In this document: positions 34,979 to 46,140 of the stretch, in pieces | Layout: every line of letters starts with the position of its first letter | Numbering within the stretch: the first letter of the stretch is position 1 | Origin: Oenanthe sinensis | Lineage: Eukaryota; Streptophyta; Magnoliopsida; Apiales; Apiaceae | Reading direction: 5' to 3' | Assembly (NCBI GenBank): GCA_028671895.1 | Contig: CM053803.1 | Span: 46,002,786-46,066,785 of the forward strand | Length of the DNA stretch: 64,000 bases | Translations under genes and position numbers: made by a program | The notes under the pieces: model-generated | Database searches by the model: none | The model's input: the letters and a program-made list of their open reading frames with translations, nothing else | Told to the model about the DNA's origin: nothing

Positions 34979-37900
34979 ATGGCAACTAGAAATCGAACAA
35001 GCATATTTAAAAAGCACACAACTACACAACAACAATCGCGTTCCACTATCATCATAGGTACACCTTTACTTGATCAATTAGGTTTAGTTTTTGCTTTTCA
35101 TTGAAGTTAGGTTTTATGTTCTCTTTTACTTGCTTGCTCCTAAGTCGTAACTATGTGTGTGTGTGTATATATGTTTTGTTTATTTACTGTTTCGAGGCAC
35201 GATTTAATTGCTGTTACAGTTGACGATATATTATACCATTATTTCGAATTCTAAGTAGTTTTGGGGCCCTGTTTATTTCCATTTCAGGAGAATGAGAAAG
35301 TGTATGAAAACAGTTTCTCTTTTTTGCTTGCATATATGTCCAAGAAAGCAATGTCCCAAGTCGGGAAAATGGACTGTACACTAAATCTTACTTTGTTCGT
35401 TTTACCTACCCAATCGTCCCTATCATTGCGTAGCAGCACCTACCTATGTCTCTTCCTTACACAAAATTTCTTATTGCCAAATTTGGTCCAATAGCTCGGA
35501 TATGAATCAACAGACTCAGCTGTATCAGGGAGGTGACGAGAGCTGGCAAATTGCGTAAGTCCAGAGCTTTCCAGAGGGGGTAGTTGTGTGCCTGGCTCGC
35601 ATTCGACTGGAATATGTGTTTATTTGTCTTTAAATATTATGTACTATATATCATGTTTAAATATGTATATATTCTAATTGCTTGGGGCTTGATGTAGAGT
35701 TTGGGATCGGTCCTGTGATCGAGATTAGGTTATGGTCGTTCAATAAATTGGGTATATAATAAAAATAGCACAATTTTCTAATACTGATGATTTTACTATT
35801 TTTATTGTATTACTAAACAGGGTAAAACAATTTCCCATGTAATTATCCAACACAAGAAAATCAGATACATTATTATCATATACTATCATTTTATTTTTTA
35901 AATAATATCATTTCCGTGAAACAAACAAGGTCTAGCTTTTATCTTCTCATTTTGTTGCTTTGATGTGAGCTATGTAGATATTTCTGTTATTTATCCATGG
36001 ATTTTGATTTTGATGATGTGAAGTACTTGTTTAGACTTTAGAGTAAGAGGTTGGGACTCTTTCATTTTCCAGGGTTTGTATTCTTGCTGTTTATTTACTT
36101 CTCATTTCTTCTTCATTTGAAAAGTACGATTCATGTGCACCTCATCGTTCTACTAGTGGCACTCCAATTTAACCAGTTTCTGGATTGATTGGTGAAACAA
36201 AAACTGTATGTAGTGAACTTTTATGTTGTTTCTTGTTAGAATTTGTTCTTCTATATCTTCTATTCAGGTCTCCTTTAATGATTGTTCTTATTATATTATA
36301 TATTATCCTATATAACCTTTTTTTTTCACTTGGGGGTAAGTATATAATTCTTTCATCACTTGCTCATCAAGTGAAAGCACATTTTGTAACTGTTTGATAA
36401 TCATGTTAGTTATACCACAAAAAGTAAAGACAAAATGTAGAATAATGTTATGCTGTTGGGATGACTTTATATTACTTACAGCCACCTCATGTCTGTAAGG
36501 TTTCCAGTTATGAATTCTTTAGCTTCCATTGTTGTATTAACACATTGAATTTTTGTCTTCATATGTTTATTCTACCTTTCCGCCAGAAATAGATTTACTG
36601 CACAACTGATCTCCAGAATGAGACTATTACTCTTTACTTCTTTTGGTTAGAATGGCAGAAAATTTCATATGATTTGACTGGGGGAAAACATTTTCCTTTC
36701 AGCAGTACAGATGTATTTACTATGGGCCTACCTCCAGATTGGGTTGATGTTTCTGAAGAAGTTTCTTCCAATATACAGAGAGCTCGAGAAAAAATGGCAC
36801 AGTTAGCTAAGGTTCATGCAAAAGTTTTAACGCCTTCTTTTGGAGATGGAAAAAAAGATCAGTATATGATTGAAGAACTCACCCAGGAGATTACAGCTCT
36901 ATTAAGAAAGTCAGAAAAGAAGCTAAAGAAACTTACTGATGGTGGGCCTTCTGAGGATTCAAGTATCCAGAAAAACGTTCAGGTAAGATTGTTAGGGAGT
37001 GTTGACCTTAATCTGCATAGTTTGATATGTTGATTGTTCTTGGAGAGGGATTTCTTTTTCTGGTTACTAGTTCCACATATAACTACATATGGTGACATTG
37101 GTGATAGACTGTGTTTTATGTAGGGGGTGAGCATATGGGCGATTTGGTCCAAAACCGAAATAACCAAAAACTGAAATTTAAAAATATTGATCAAATCTAT
37201 ACATGTAATGTACATACTCTCCATACAATTTTGGTCAGTTTGGTACTTTGGTTGAACTGAATTTATTTACAAATAAACCGAACTAAAATAATTTCAGTGT
37301 AATAAAAATAAAACCGAACTGAACATTTCTTTCCTGAAAAAATCGAACTGAACTGAATTGAGCGGTTTCAGTTCGGTTTTTCTCACCCCTAATTTTCTGT
37401 ATTGTGGTCTATGTTTTCATTGATTTGTGTTTCTATTTTGCTATAAACTGTCTGCAAGATTGGTTTGTATTTGAACTGCAGTATACTAGCTTGCATGTTT
37501 GTGATCATGTCATGCCCAGTTGGATTTTGGTCATTCCTTGAGATTCCAGTGGTCCATCAGTCCATGGTTGTGTATACAAGCAATAGAACTGTTTTTGATG
37601 GGATGAAATGCCTGACATTGTTGTTTTTATACAGCGTTCCCTTGCAACAGACCTCCAAATATTTCAGTGGGGCTTCGGAAGAAACATTCCTTTTATTTAA
37701 ATCGTTTGCGTCAGCAAAAAGAGGTTTGTCTACCAAAATAATGAGCACATATTCAATAGAATATTTTGAAATGTTTTTTTTCCTGCTTATTACGTCACAC
37801 ACCATTATGTCAATATCCCCAGGTTTAGCATTATGTAAGTTTCAGTTGCTAGTCTTATTGACTTTTGTGTTTATAATGTAGGAACATGATGGACTTGACA

Positions 37901-38249
37901 TGGAGATGAATTTGAATGAAAATAAATCCAGATTAGCAGGCGATGAATTCAGCGACGTGGTATGATTCACCCTTGTTATTTGTTGCTTTTATTAGAATGT
38001 GAAATTGTGACCTTATTTGCATAAAAGCCTAGTAAATTGCAATATACAAGTAAGCTACTATGGTGGATGATGCAGGGTCTATTTCTGTAATTTTCAATTT
38101 TATGCACTTGATAAATGCTGATGTGAATATGGAAACTAATCATAAAATACGATTGTGCGTTGATTAACTAGGGTTTTACTAAACATCAAATGGCAAAAGT
38201 AAAGATAAGTGAACATTTTACAGCTGAAAGGGAAAGAGAGATAAACCAG
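34979..38249 (+). pseudogene. Truncated syntaxin of the SYP41/42/43 type (Qa-SNARE)
   Basis: SYP4 proteins are trans-Golgi Qa-SNAREs. The recognisable exons are 34979-35057 (MATRNRTSIFKK), 36711-36982 (TMGLPPDWVDVSEEV through SFGDGKKDQ to the Habc helices), 37635-37723 (RSLATDLQ, then LRQQKE), 37882-37959 (DMEMNLNENKSRL) and 38172-38249 (FTKHQMAKVKISEHF). Exon 3 is 89 nt, where the family has 90, so the frame is lost inside it and a stop follows. The segment normally between exon 1 and LPPDW (the Ser-rich and NRSYTPLSTED-like part) is missing, although the phases still fit. The SNARE core and membrane anchor are also absent: the next gene begins 200 bp later on the opposite strand. A non-functional partial copy is most likely. 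A hAT MITE sits in the intron after 36982. Confidence 0.8.
37121..37391. mobile_element. hAT-type MITE in an intron of the SYP4 relic
   Basis: The 271-bp element starts TAGGGGGTGAGC and ends TTCTCACCCCTA, so the inverted ends match apart from one extra G. Inside are facing copies of CCGAACTGAA-type and CAGTTCGG-type repeats. The flanks GTTTTATG and ATTTTCTG match at 6 of 8 bases, a degraded 8-bp duplication. It is related in style to the MITE at 12625. Confidence 0.7.
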
Positions 38250-38445
38250 GTTTGTACCGCGGTTCTTCCTTAATTTTTTGTTTTTGTTTTTGCATAATCT
38301 GCATTTAATTGAAGTATTGACAGTTGACAACCTAATATGCGTTGAATAATAGGATGCAATGACCATGGATTGTACAACAAAAAGCTACTGGTATTGGGAC
38401 AGAATAGGAAAATAAATTATGTTCCGTCAGGAGAATATGTCCAAA

Positions 38446-40576
38446 TTATAGCTCAAGTAACAAAAGAACAAATGAAACTATAAGACAGCTTAAAACACTT
38501 GTTGCTGCACTCATACCATGAGCATCACTTGGAAGCATAGAAGGAAGAGAACATTCTTCACCATTGAAGTAAACCTTACTTGGATATCCGTCCCCACGAG
38601 CCACATTGATTCCAGGTGTCGTTTTCTTGGTAAATGAGATCACCGATTGCTGTGAGCCAGGAACACGAGGATCTTTCCTTCGATTTTTTCCATCTCTCTC
38701 GGCCACAATATAATTTAATCCAGCAAGTCCCTGGAGAAATAGTTTCTGCTCTGTACCTGAGAGAGCTGTTCCATTGAATGAGTATGCTTGTTCGAAACCA
38801 GGCACTGCATTTTCAAGTTGAACTGCAGCAAACCAATCCGCAAAGTCAGTTTCACCCCAATTAAAAACTGTCATTCTTGCACTCCATCCGTCTTTAAAAT
38901 CAGAGAGTATGTGCCAGTTGATACTAACGCCACAGTTATCCGGACAAGGCAATGGATCAGGCATTTTCCAATTGTTTATTTTACTAAATTCCTTTGCAAT
39001 TTTAGTTCTATTATCAAACGGAATAAGTAGAGCTTCTGATGGTAAAAGAAGTGCTGGTGTTGTAGCACTACACATATCACTCGGATTCGTTTCACATCCA
39101 CAAGCACAGGTATTGCAGGGGATTACTGACTCATTGTTGAACGATGAGAAAGATACACAGCATTTTGGGCTCTCTGACTTTGACTGCGTAATGTTACACA
39201 CCACCTGCCAACTAGCAATTGCTACTGATTCTGAAGATAACCCCTCGGGATGGGGAAACAATGTTGGATTAGTACGAACTGGAGGACCGCATAGATAATT
39301 AGGGCTATTTGTGCCATTAATTTTCCAATTTTGTGGTGGAGTAAGCTGAGTCCTGTTCAAATCTGGTGGCATTTTGTAAACCTGCATTTGAAATACTGAT
39401 GTGGACCTGGTTGGATCCATATTAGGTGGCAAAATTGTCCCATTTCGACAACAAAATGGAATCCTTCCAAGATTTGTATCGTTTGTTCTATCGAGTGGAA
39501 GATCAATAATCACTGGTCTTCTTTCACAATTCAAGGCCGCAGAAAAATCCAAGTCTTGGTAAAATTCACCTTGCCGGCCATAGATGCATTCATTTGTATC
39601 TACGATAAAAGGATAAGCTCCTCTCATGGTGTTAATAAATTCATCTCTCATCCATTCCCAGCTCAAGTGCCAATTATCAAGACGGCTAATTGGATTTTGA
39701 TTTGAGATTGTGACCTGTGCCTGGTAATTCGATTCGTATGATCTTATCACATCATACATTATGCTAATATCGCCATTCTGGAGGGGTTGGAAAAGTTCTT
39801 GATCCTCCAATTCAAAGCCAGGTGGGGCATTTGAGTCTTTAAAGCAACATACTTGAGATACATTCCCTGAAATTTGAAGACGCTTTGCATATGAATTAGT
39901 GATTCAAGACATACATTCTTAAGAAGTTAATGTATCGAAAGATATGTAACATAAGAAAACAAAATATAATACGAAACGAGTAACCAAGGAAGCAAGAATA
40001 GCAGTGTGTAGCACACTAGCTAGCACTTTGTCAGTAAAACTAACCTTGAACAAAAGGACTAGTACAAGAAAACCCATCATTAGCAATCCGAAGAGAACCC
40101 GGAAGAGGAACCTCCGGGGCTCCAACTCCAAACTGAGTACCCACCAACTCCACCTGAGCTAGCATCAGATTATAATCACCCGCTGTCTGAATCCCAGTTC
40201 TAAGATTAGTCACCGGAAAACCAGCCAAAACTGCACCAGTGCTAACATTCGCAGGAAGTGAAGTACCATCAGCTAGCACAGCATTGGAGGCAGAGACCAA
40301 CAACTCATTGTGCTTAAACCCGACAAAAACCCGCCACGAGGCTAGCTCTTTTAAGCCATTGTTGAGGACTGTGAGGGTGGATTGGAACCTGTAAGCCTGT
40401 TGGGTCAAGTTGGAAGGGACCATGGGTGGCACCGGGTAACCGGATAAGTACGTGTATGTAACGAGAATTTCATTGCATTGATTTGGTGATGTTTGGGCTT
40501 GTGACAAGGAGATTGTGTGTAGTATAGTGAGGATCAACAATTTGTAATTGTAAGGAGAGTAATGAAGTTTTGCCAT
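38446..40576 (-). CDS. COBRA-like protein, COBL7 subgroup, GPI-anchored
   Basis: COBRA-like proteins sit on the outer plasma membrane face through a GPI anchor and help organise cellulose deposition. Exon 1 is 40576-40045 and exon 2 is 39866-38446 (minus strand), joined by a 178-bp GT-AG intron; the total is 651 codons. The protein has a signal peptide (residues 1 to about 27, LLILTILHTISLSQA). An N-terminal extension of about 170 residues marks the COBL7-11 subgroup. The COBRA domain follows, with the hallmark CCVS at about 413-416 followed by a Cys-rich patch (CNTCACGC). The hydrophobic tail LSCLIVSFVLLLLEL at the end fits GPI attachment. Many N-glycosylation sites (NGT, NRT, NES) fit secretion. 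Length (650) is normal. A TATATAT at 40617-40623 lies about 41 bp before the ATG, a rather short leader. No break is seen, so it is probably functional. The closest member is likely COBL7. Confidence 0.93.
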
Positions 40577-40624
40577 AATGTATGGCTTTTCTAGTTTGGA
40601 TTACTGACCAAACAACATATATAG

Positions 40625-41850
40625 CGTACTAGTGTGTACCAAATTATACATGCAGAGATGACATATTTTATTTATGCATGTATTATTATGTACAATATGG
40701 AGACGACCAATGAAGACCAAATCCCCGTTGAATGGGTTATTGAAAAGGTGATGTGCCGGCTTTTCTTAAATGAATTAGGGGATACAAATTTACAATACAT
40801 ACATAATATATGAAAATATGTGCATGAAATGGTCATTTTCGGTTTTAGTACACTATCCATTTCATTACTAGTTGTGAATTTGTGATTAAGAAGTGTCTTT
40901 AATTGCCGGCTTGGTTAAACAGAATAAAAGTCAAATGTCTACAATTTGCAGTCCTTTGTATTTATTAAATTTGATTAAGAGCTTGAGGGGTGGACGGACA
41001 CAGTTGTTGGATTTTATGTGGTGTTTAGTTCCGAAACCATGTTTATGAAATATCAAAATATAATCTGTAAAGTATTCATCAAACATCCACAGTACAACAG
41101 AAACCATGTTCGGTTATATTTTTCTGAAATTTCGGATTATTCGATTTTTCGGTCCAGACCGAATTAAAATTCAGTTCGGTCCGGTCCGTAATAAAAGAAT
41201 TCAGTCCGGACCGAATTATATATTATTTATTATTATATATATAATATATATTTATTATTATATATTTATATAATATATGTTCGATAAATGCAATTTTGCA
41301 TTAATTGTTGTATTATTGATTTATTATTTGGTCTAGATATGAATTTATTTGGTTTTATTTATATAATTATATTTATATTCTCTTAAAAATTCACCTTATT
41401 TAATTTTCAATTTTTTTTAAAAAAAAATATGGACATAACGGATTGAAATATTTCGGTCCGATCCGCTTCTCTGCCTCTTCTTCGTCCTCCTTTGAATTTG
41501 TTCCACCTTTAGATTGTAATGTATTTACAAATCTTTGTTTCGATTTTGGGTTTCCGTCCAATGATTTTGGCCAATAGTCGGTGCTCTCACCAACTCAGCT
41601 ACACGCCTGGAGGCCCGTCCAATGATTTTGTTAATCCTTATTTTGAGTATGAAGATTCATATAGAAAACTACTTAAACGAAACATCCACTCCAACTCGAT
41701 GTGAGCTATCTCTCTAATCGATTTCTCCTAAACCTAATTGCGATTGGGTTTCTGGATTTGGCGTCGGGTTTAAAGTTTAAACTCGATAAACATTCATTAT
41801 GCTTTTCTTACCATGACGGATTGAACTCCTCTTCTTGTCCTTGGTATTTC
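40625..41850. other. Intergenic with a degenerate hAT-like repeat
   Basis: No gene. 41110-41220 carries TTCGGTCCAGACCGAATT and TTCGGTCCGGTCCG repeats, like the subterminal parts of the other hAT MITEs here. A further TTTCGGTCCGATCCG sits near 41450, and AT-rich DNA lies between. The ends are too eroded to define borders. An ORF at 41519 has no recognisable domain. Confidence 0.4.
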
Positions 41851-41859
41851 TAGACTGAG

Positions 41860-43050
41860 ACATCACTAGTGGTTGATTCTCAAAAAAAACTTAGCTTTCA
41901 GATGGATGAATTAAACCAATAGATTGGGTCTATTGCAGTTTTCAAGTCTAATTGTGAAAGTTTGGGGCAGAGAAATCACTTGATTCATCTTTGTAAGGAT
42001 TCGTTTATGTATTGGTCTGTTGATGGATTGTGTTCTATTGTTAGTACTTTTGGCAAGCCTTTGGCCTTTTGTAGGAAAAATTAGTCACATGCTTTTCTCT
42101 CTGTATACCAATGGATTCAACCCTTCAAGTGGATGTTGACGTTCTAGCTCCTAAATCAACTCATGTTCTTGTTGTTATACCTGGACTTTCGGATAATTAC
42201 ATGGCTAGGGTCTTGATAAATTTCTCTGTTGGCCCAAAATCTGTTATTCTTACTGGTGATATCCTTAATCCCATTGATAAATACCAACCTGACTCTACAA
42301 CGACCAATGACTTGGGTAAAAGATTGAGACCTCCCGCAAAAGTCACTAGTTCCAGGAACTTTGATAATGCACATTCCGTGCAGGTCGCTATGTTTTGTAG
42401 GTTGAAAAAGTAGGGCTCCGAGGAGCAGGTTTCAGTCACGAAAAGGATATCTAAGAAGTGCATTGCTGAGCTCAGTGTTGTTAGACAGAGTGCAAAGGTT
42501 CCTTCCAACCCGATCTTTGACGAGAAGGGTCAGGAGGCAGACATGTTATCTAGCATTGCAGGGAGATGAATATGGTGCCCATGATAGAGTTGATGAACAT
42601 CGGAAACACTTTATTGCCAACCGAGGGAATGGAGGTGACAAAGATGAGATGTTTCGTCTCTGAAACACGGCCGGTGACAGAAAAGGTGCCTTTAAACAAG
42701 ACGATGCCTAATCTGCAGACAGGGTTAGCCCAAGTTGTGAGCTAGGTCTGCTGAAGTTGATGGGCAGAGAGTTACCAGGGCCAATGTGCAGGGCCAAAGT
42801 CACAGGTGGGCAGCTTCTGGGTAGCTCACAAGAAAACTAGGAAGATGGGTGATGACAATCTTGATGGCCATTAAAGCTTGTTGGTCATCGTATTCATGCT
42901 GCTTAGTCTAGTTCATAATAGCCTCTTATAAGAGCTAGTCTCTTACATATGATGATGTAATCTCTATGACTTTCTACTTCGGGAACAGGGTTGAAGCTTA
43001 TTCATCCTTTTGCTTAATATAACACAACCAATTTAGTAAAAAAAAATATT
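41860..43050 (+). pseudogene. LINE-type ORF1 relic (DUF4283-like) with poly-A end
   Basis: The frame near 41985-42080 reads HLCKDSFMYWSVDGLCSIVS, then TFGKPLAFC. This resembles the DUF4283 region of plant LINE ORF1 proteins. It is followed by an open segment at 42111-42413 with LPPAK-like basic text. Coding is broken by stops. The block ends in a LINE-like 3' tail (TTTTGCTTAATATAACACAA) and a short A run at 43039-43047. No reverse transcriptase was found between, so the copy has an internal deletion or is a short derivative. Confidence 0.5.
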
Positions 43051-43799
43051 CGTTTGAGTTTGGCTCGTTAATAAAAAATGTCATTCGGGAATTGAACTCT
43101 TATCGAGTCAAATATTTTATTTGAGTTTGACTTGTTAATGAATACTATTGTTCACGAACATATTTGCGAACAATACACAAACACATGTTCGCGAACAACA
43201 CACAAATACATCTCATGAACTACTAGTCACGAATAGTTCATGGATATAACTCACGAACTTGTGTTCAAGAACACATTAATTTGCAAACTTATTCCAATGA
43301 AAAATTTACGAATATTTTAGAATATAACATTTTTTCAAGTTACAATATAACATATATTCCGATTCAATTAATGTTAATAAAAAATTGTATAAGTTTAACA
43401 AAATTAAATAATAAATAAATAAATTGATGAATTAATTCGTAAACAAATATATACGTAATTACTTATTACATATCGTAAATGTTTATGAACACGTGTTTAC
43501 AAAACATATTTACGAATTTATTTCGAACTTGTTTGTATGCAACACCACCTTTTACAAATTCATTGTTGATTTAGGGCACAAATAACAAGAACTATTTTAG
43601 GAAAAAAGAAATCAAATGTTATTGCTGCCACCAAAAATAAAAACTCAACCAGGTAGACAAAAAAGAGAAGAGATAATAAAAATGATGTCTCAAACAAGAG
43701 AAAAATACCATAAAATGTTGAAGAGGCAAGGACATAGACGGAATTAACCAAAGACTTGCCTGGGCTTAAGCCCATGATGAATTTTTCTCTAAAAAATAG

Positions 43800-43894
<95 letters not shown>

Positions 43895-44266
43895 CCCAAC
43901 TGTCTATCAAGTCCATTGTCTAGTTTAGTTCATCCCATACAAACTAAATATCATCTAACATCCAATTCTCTTAATCCTTACAAGCATTGAAAATAAAAAA
44001 ACAAGGGGAAACAGAGTTCATCGCCAAAACACTACTAAAGCTACTTTGTTAATTTTATTGATTCATTCTCGGTTGATTATTGATTCCTTAGCTAATTAGC
44101 ATGATATTTTCAGTTTTAATTGTAAATGTTGTATTATATATTTATATACAAATTTGATGAACTGGAGGTAAACTAGAGTTCTTATCTGTTGTGTTAAATT
44201 GGGGTTTTAGTATTGCAATTCCAGAATTATAATTGATGTATCTTATTTAGGGATTAGGTTTTCAAT
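43051..44266. other. Repeat-rich spacer
   Basis: 43060-43550 holds many variants of 'tcacgaac' and 'gttcacgaac' in both directions (for example ACATGTTCGCGAACA near 43183), suggesting a decayed inverted-repeat element. A (TA)n tract follows, then short leader-like sequence before the transposase relic at 44267. Confidence 0.35.
43803..43893. repeat. (TA)n microsatellite, about 90 bp
   Basis: An uninterrupted alternating A/T tract of about 45 units. It can form cruciforms and is likely length-variable. Confidence 0.95.
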
Positions 44267-44700
44267 ATGTCTAAACGTAAAGATCCATCTTTGTAGAAAA
44301 TTTTCATGTTTTTTCATCTAAAAAAAGCTTAGAATGTGAATGATAATGAAGATAAACATGTTGTGTCTCAAGTAAGCCAAGTTGTGGAAGTGGAACATCC
44401 AAGAGTACATATTGTGGAAGTAGACACTAAAGTTATTGTTACTTTTGAACGTGATCCGGATTTGCATCGGAAAATATATGAATATTCAAAAGAAAAAAGG
44501 AATAAAATTCTTCAAGAGTGTCTTAAGATTGGCCATATCATTGGAGTCTTAAACATCACGATTATCCACTCACCCAAGCTAAACGAGATAAGTAGAGTCG
44601 GAAATTTAACCCTTCATGGTGTGAAAGACTTCATCGGCTTAAATATTCTATAGTAAAGGATCGGGCTTATTGTTTACCATATTTTTTGTTTGAAAAAATC
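44267..44700 (+). pseudogene. hAT/ZMYM-type (TTF zinc finger) transposase N-terminal relic
   Basis: It begins MSKRKDPSL followed by a stop, then continues with an Asp/Val-rich segment and VTFERDPDLHRKIYEY. This matches the start of plant TTF-type zinc finger (ZMYM1-like, hAT-derived) proteins. After a frame change near 44550 comes HHDYPLTQAKRDK, then FNPSWCERL and DRAYCLPYFLFEK. These are the conserved FxxxWFERF and CLPCFLF blocks of the TTF domain. The catalytic hAT part is missing downstream, where a fold-back element begins at 44792. Confidence 0.65.
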
Positions 44701-44791
44701 CACCAAATACGGTGAATGGGTCTAAAAGTCGGAATAGAATTTCATCTTGATAGAATATATTTGGGAAATTCATAATAGTATCATTATATAA

Positions 44792-45462
44792 TTGATTTTT
44801 TTAAATGGTAACATTCACTATTTTGGACTTTCAAGTGACATCACTATACTTTTAACTTCGTTCGCATCATACAACTCTGTTAATTAAACGTTAATAAAAC
44901 CTTTAAGTATTAATTAAAATGAAAATTTCTAATGGTATCATTTGGCAAAATCAATTTTCCCAAAACTTTTTATCATATATAATAGATATTGGTTTTGTAT
45001 AATTATTTTTATGTTATCATCTCTAAAATGTAGAACTTAAAATTGAAAATTTTAATTTTTAATATTTGAAATAGGGGGAAATATCATGGGGTCGATGTGA
45101 CGATTTAAATCGTTTGAATGAGAAGATGAGGATCCAAAATCACTCAAAACTATTTTTCTTGAATTTTAGAGTTAAAATAGATAATTAGTATTGTAAATAA
45201 CAAAAAAATAGTAATTGTAAAAAAAATGACATTCTTATATTCAAGTAATAGTTATCGTAAAAGTAATAAAATTTTCAATTCCAACTAATATTTAAAAAAA
45301 ATAAAATATATTACCAGAATTAACTTTTCTAAATGGTACAATTAGAAATTAACGTTTTATTAATGTTTAGCTAACAGAGTGGTATGATGCGGATGAAGTC
45401 AAAATTATAGTGGTACCACTTGAAAGTCAATTAACGTTTTTGTTACCCAGAATAATCAATCT
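44792..45462. mobile_element. Fold-back TIR element (MULE-like or other MITE)
   Basis: The two arms are inverted copies. TTGATTTTTTTAAATGGTAA opens the left arm and GGGTAACAAAAACG-type text (complement of 45430-45460) the right. Further in, GACTTTCAAGTG, CGCATCATAC and CTCTGTTA recur in the same order on both arms, so the terminal repeats are well over 100 bp. No ORF is found. The target duplication is unclear. Confidence 0.6.
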
Positions 45463-45557
45463 ATTACAGAAGTATGTCAAAGATGAACACTTCTTTTATA
45501 TTAAAGATAATGAATATGTTACAAAACTCTCTCAAGAAGTTATTTGTTCTTAAGAGC

Positions 45558-45899
45558 TGTTAGGTTACAATAATAATGCTTGAAAACGTATGTTTGATTA
45601 TAACCTATCACTGTGTTTATATAGACACAGTTACAATTCAATTACAAAAAATATTATGATAAGAATAGCTTTCATAAGGTAATTAGTCTTGCATTAAAAT
45701 TCCTTCTTACTATCCAAATCAGATTCTGATTTGTCTATTTCCTTTTCTGATAAACTCTGAAGCTAAACTCTGTCGGTTGTCTGTTTGAGTATTGTCTGAT
45801 AGAGTAAACTCTGTCCGACAGCTTCATAAACTCTGATGACGTCAACATAAACTCTGATCTGATATTCTCTGACAATCATCAGTGTTTGCATTCCTAACA
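45558..45899 (-). repeat. Short Copia LTR (342 bp), probably solo
   Basis: Read on the minus strand it starts TGTTAGGAATGC and ends CCTAACA, and contains CTATATAAACAC as a TATA box. It has a GACAGAGTTT / CAGAGTTTA-type repeat near its start. The flanks (AGAGC and GTTTT) do not match, so the expected 5-bp duplication is missing. It is unrelated in sequence to the LTR at 51285-52513. Confidence 0.6.
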
Positions 45900-45954
45900 G
45901 TTTTATTAACATTTAGTAAACGGAGTGATATGATGCGGATAAAGTCAAAATTAC
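45900..45954. repeat. Extra copy of the fold-back element's right arm
   Basis: GTTTTATTAACATTTAG through GAAGTC-like text to AAAATTAC is about 85% like 45355-45408. It lies exactly between the short LTR and the point where the Copia RNase H homology stops. Confidence 0.6.
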
Positions 45955-46140
45955 AAAACATGTATCTTTAGGGTACCAAATTCCAAGATTTGGTGTACCC
46001 TTCATATATCTAAAAATTCGTTTAACAGCTATAAGATGAGATTCCCTATGATCATATTGAAACCTTGCACGTAAGCATGTTGCAAACATTATGTCAGGTC
46101 TACTTGCAGTTAGATATAATAATGAGCTTATCATACCTCT
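45955..46140 (-). pseudogene. Truncated Copia RNase H (element 2)
   Basis: Reads SLLYLTASRPDIMFATCL, HLIAVKRIFRYMKGT, then WYPKDTCF, and stops being Copia-like at the border with the repeat at 45954. The catalytic part of RNase H is absent. Confidence 0.75.

Noticed and set aside
38788..39298. Plus-strand ORFs opposite the COBRA-like gene
   Set aside because: They are antisense shadows of exon 2.
45558..45899. 3' LTR of Copia element 2
   Set aside because: Its sequence is unrelated to the 51285-52513 LTR and much shorter, so it belongs to another family.
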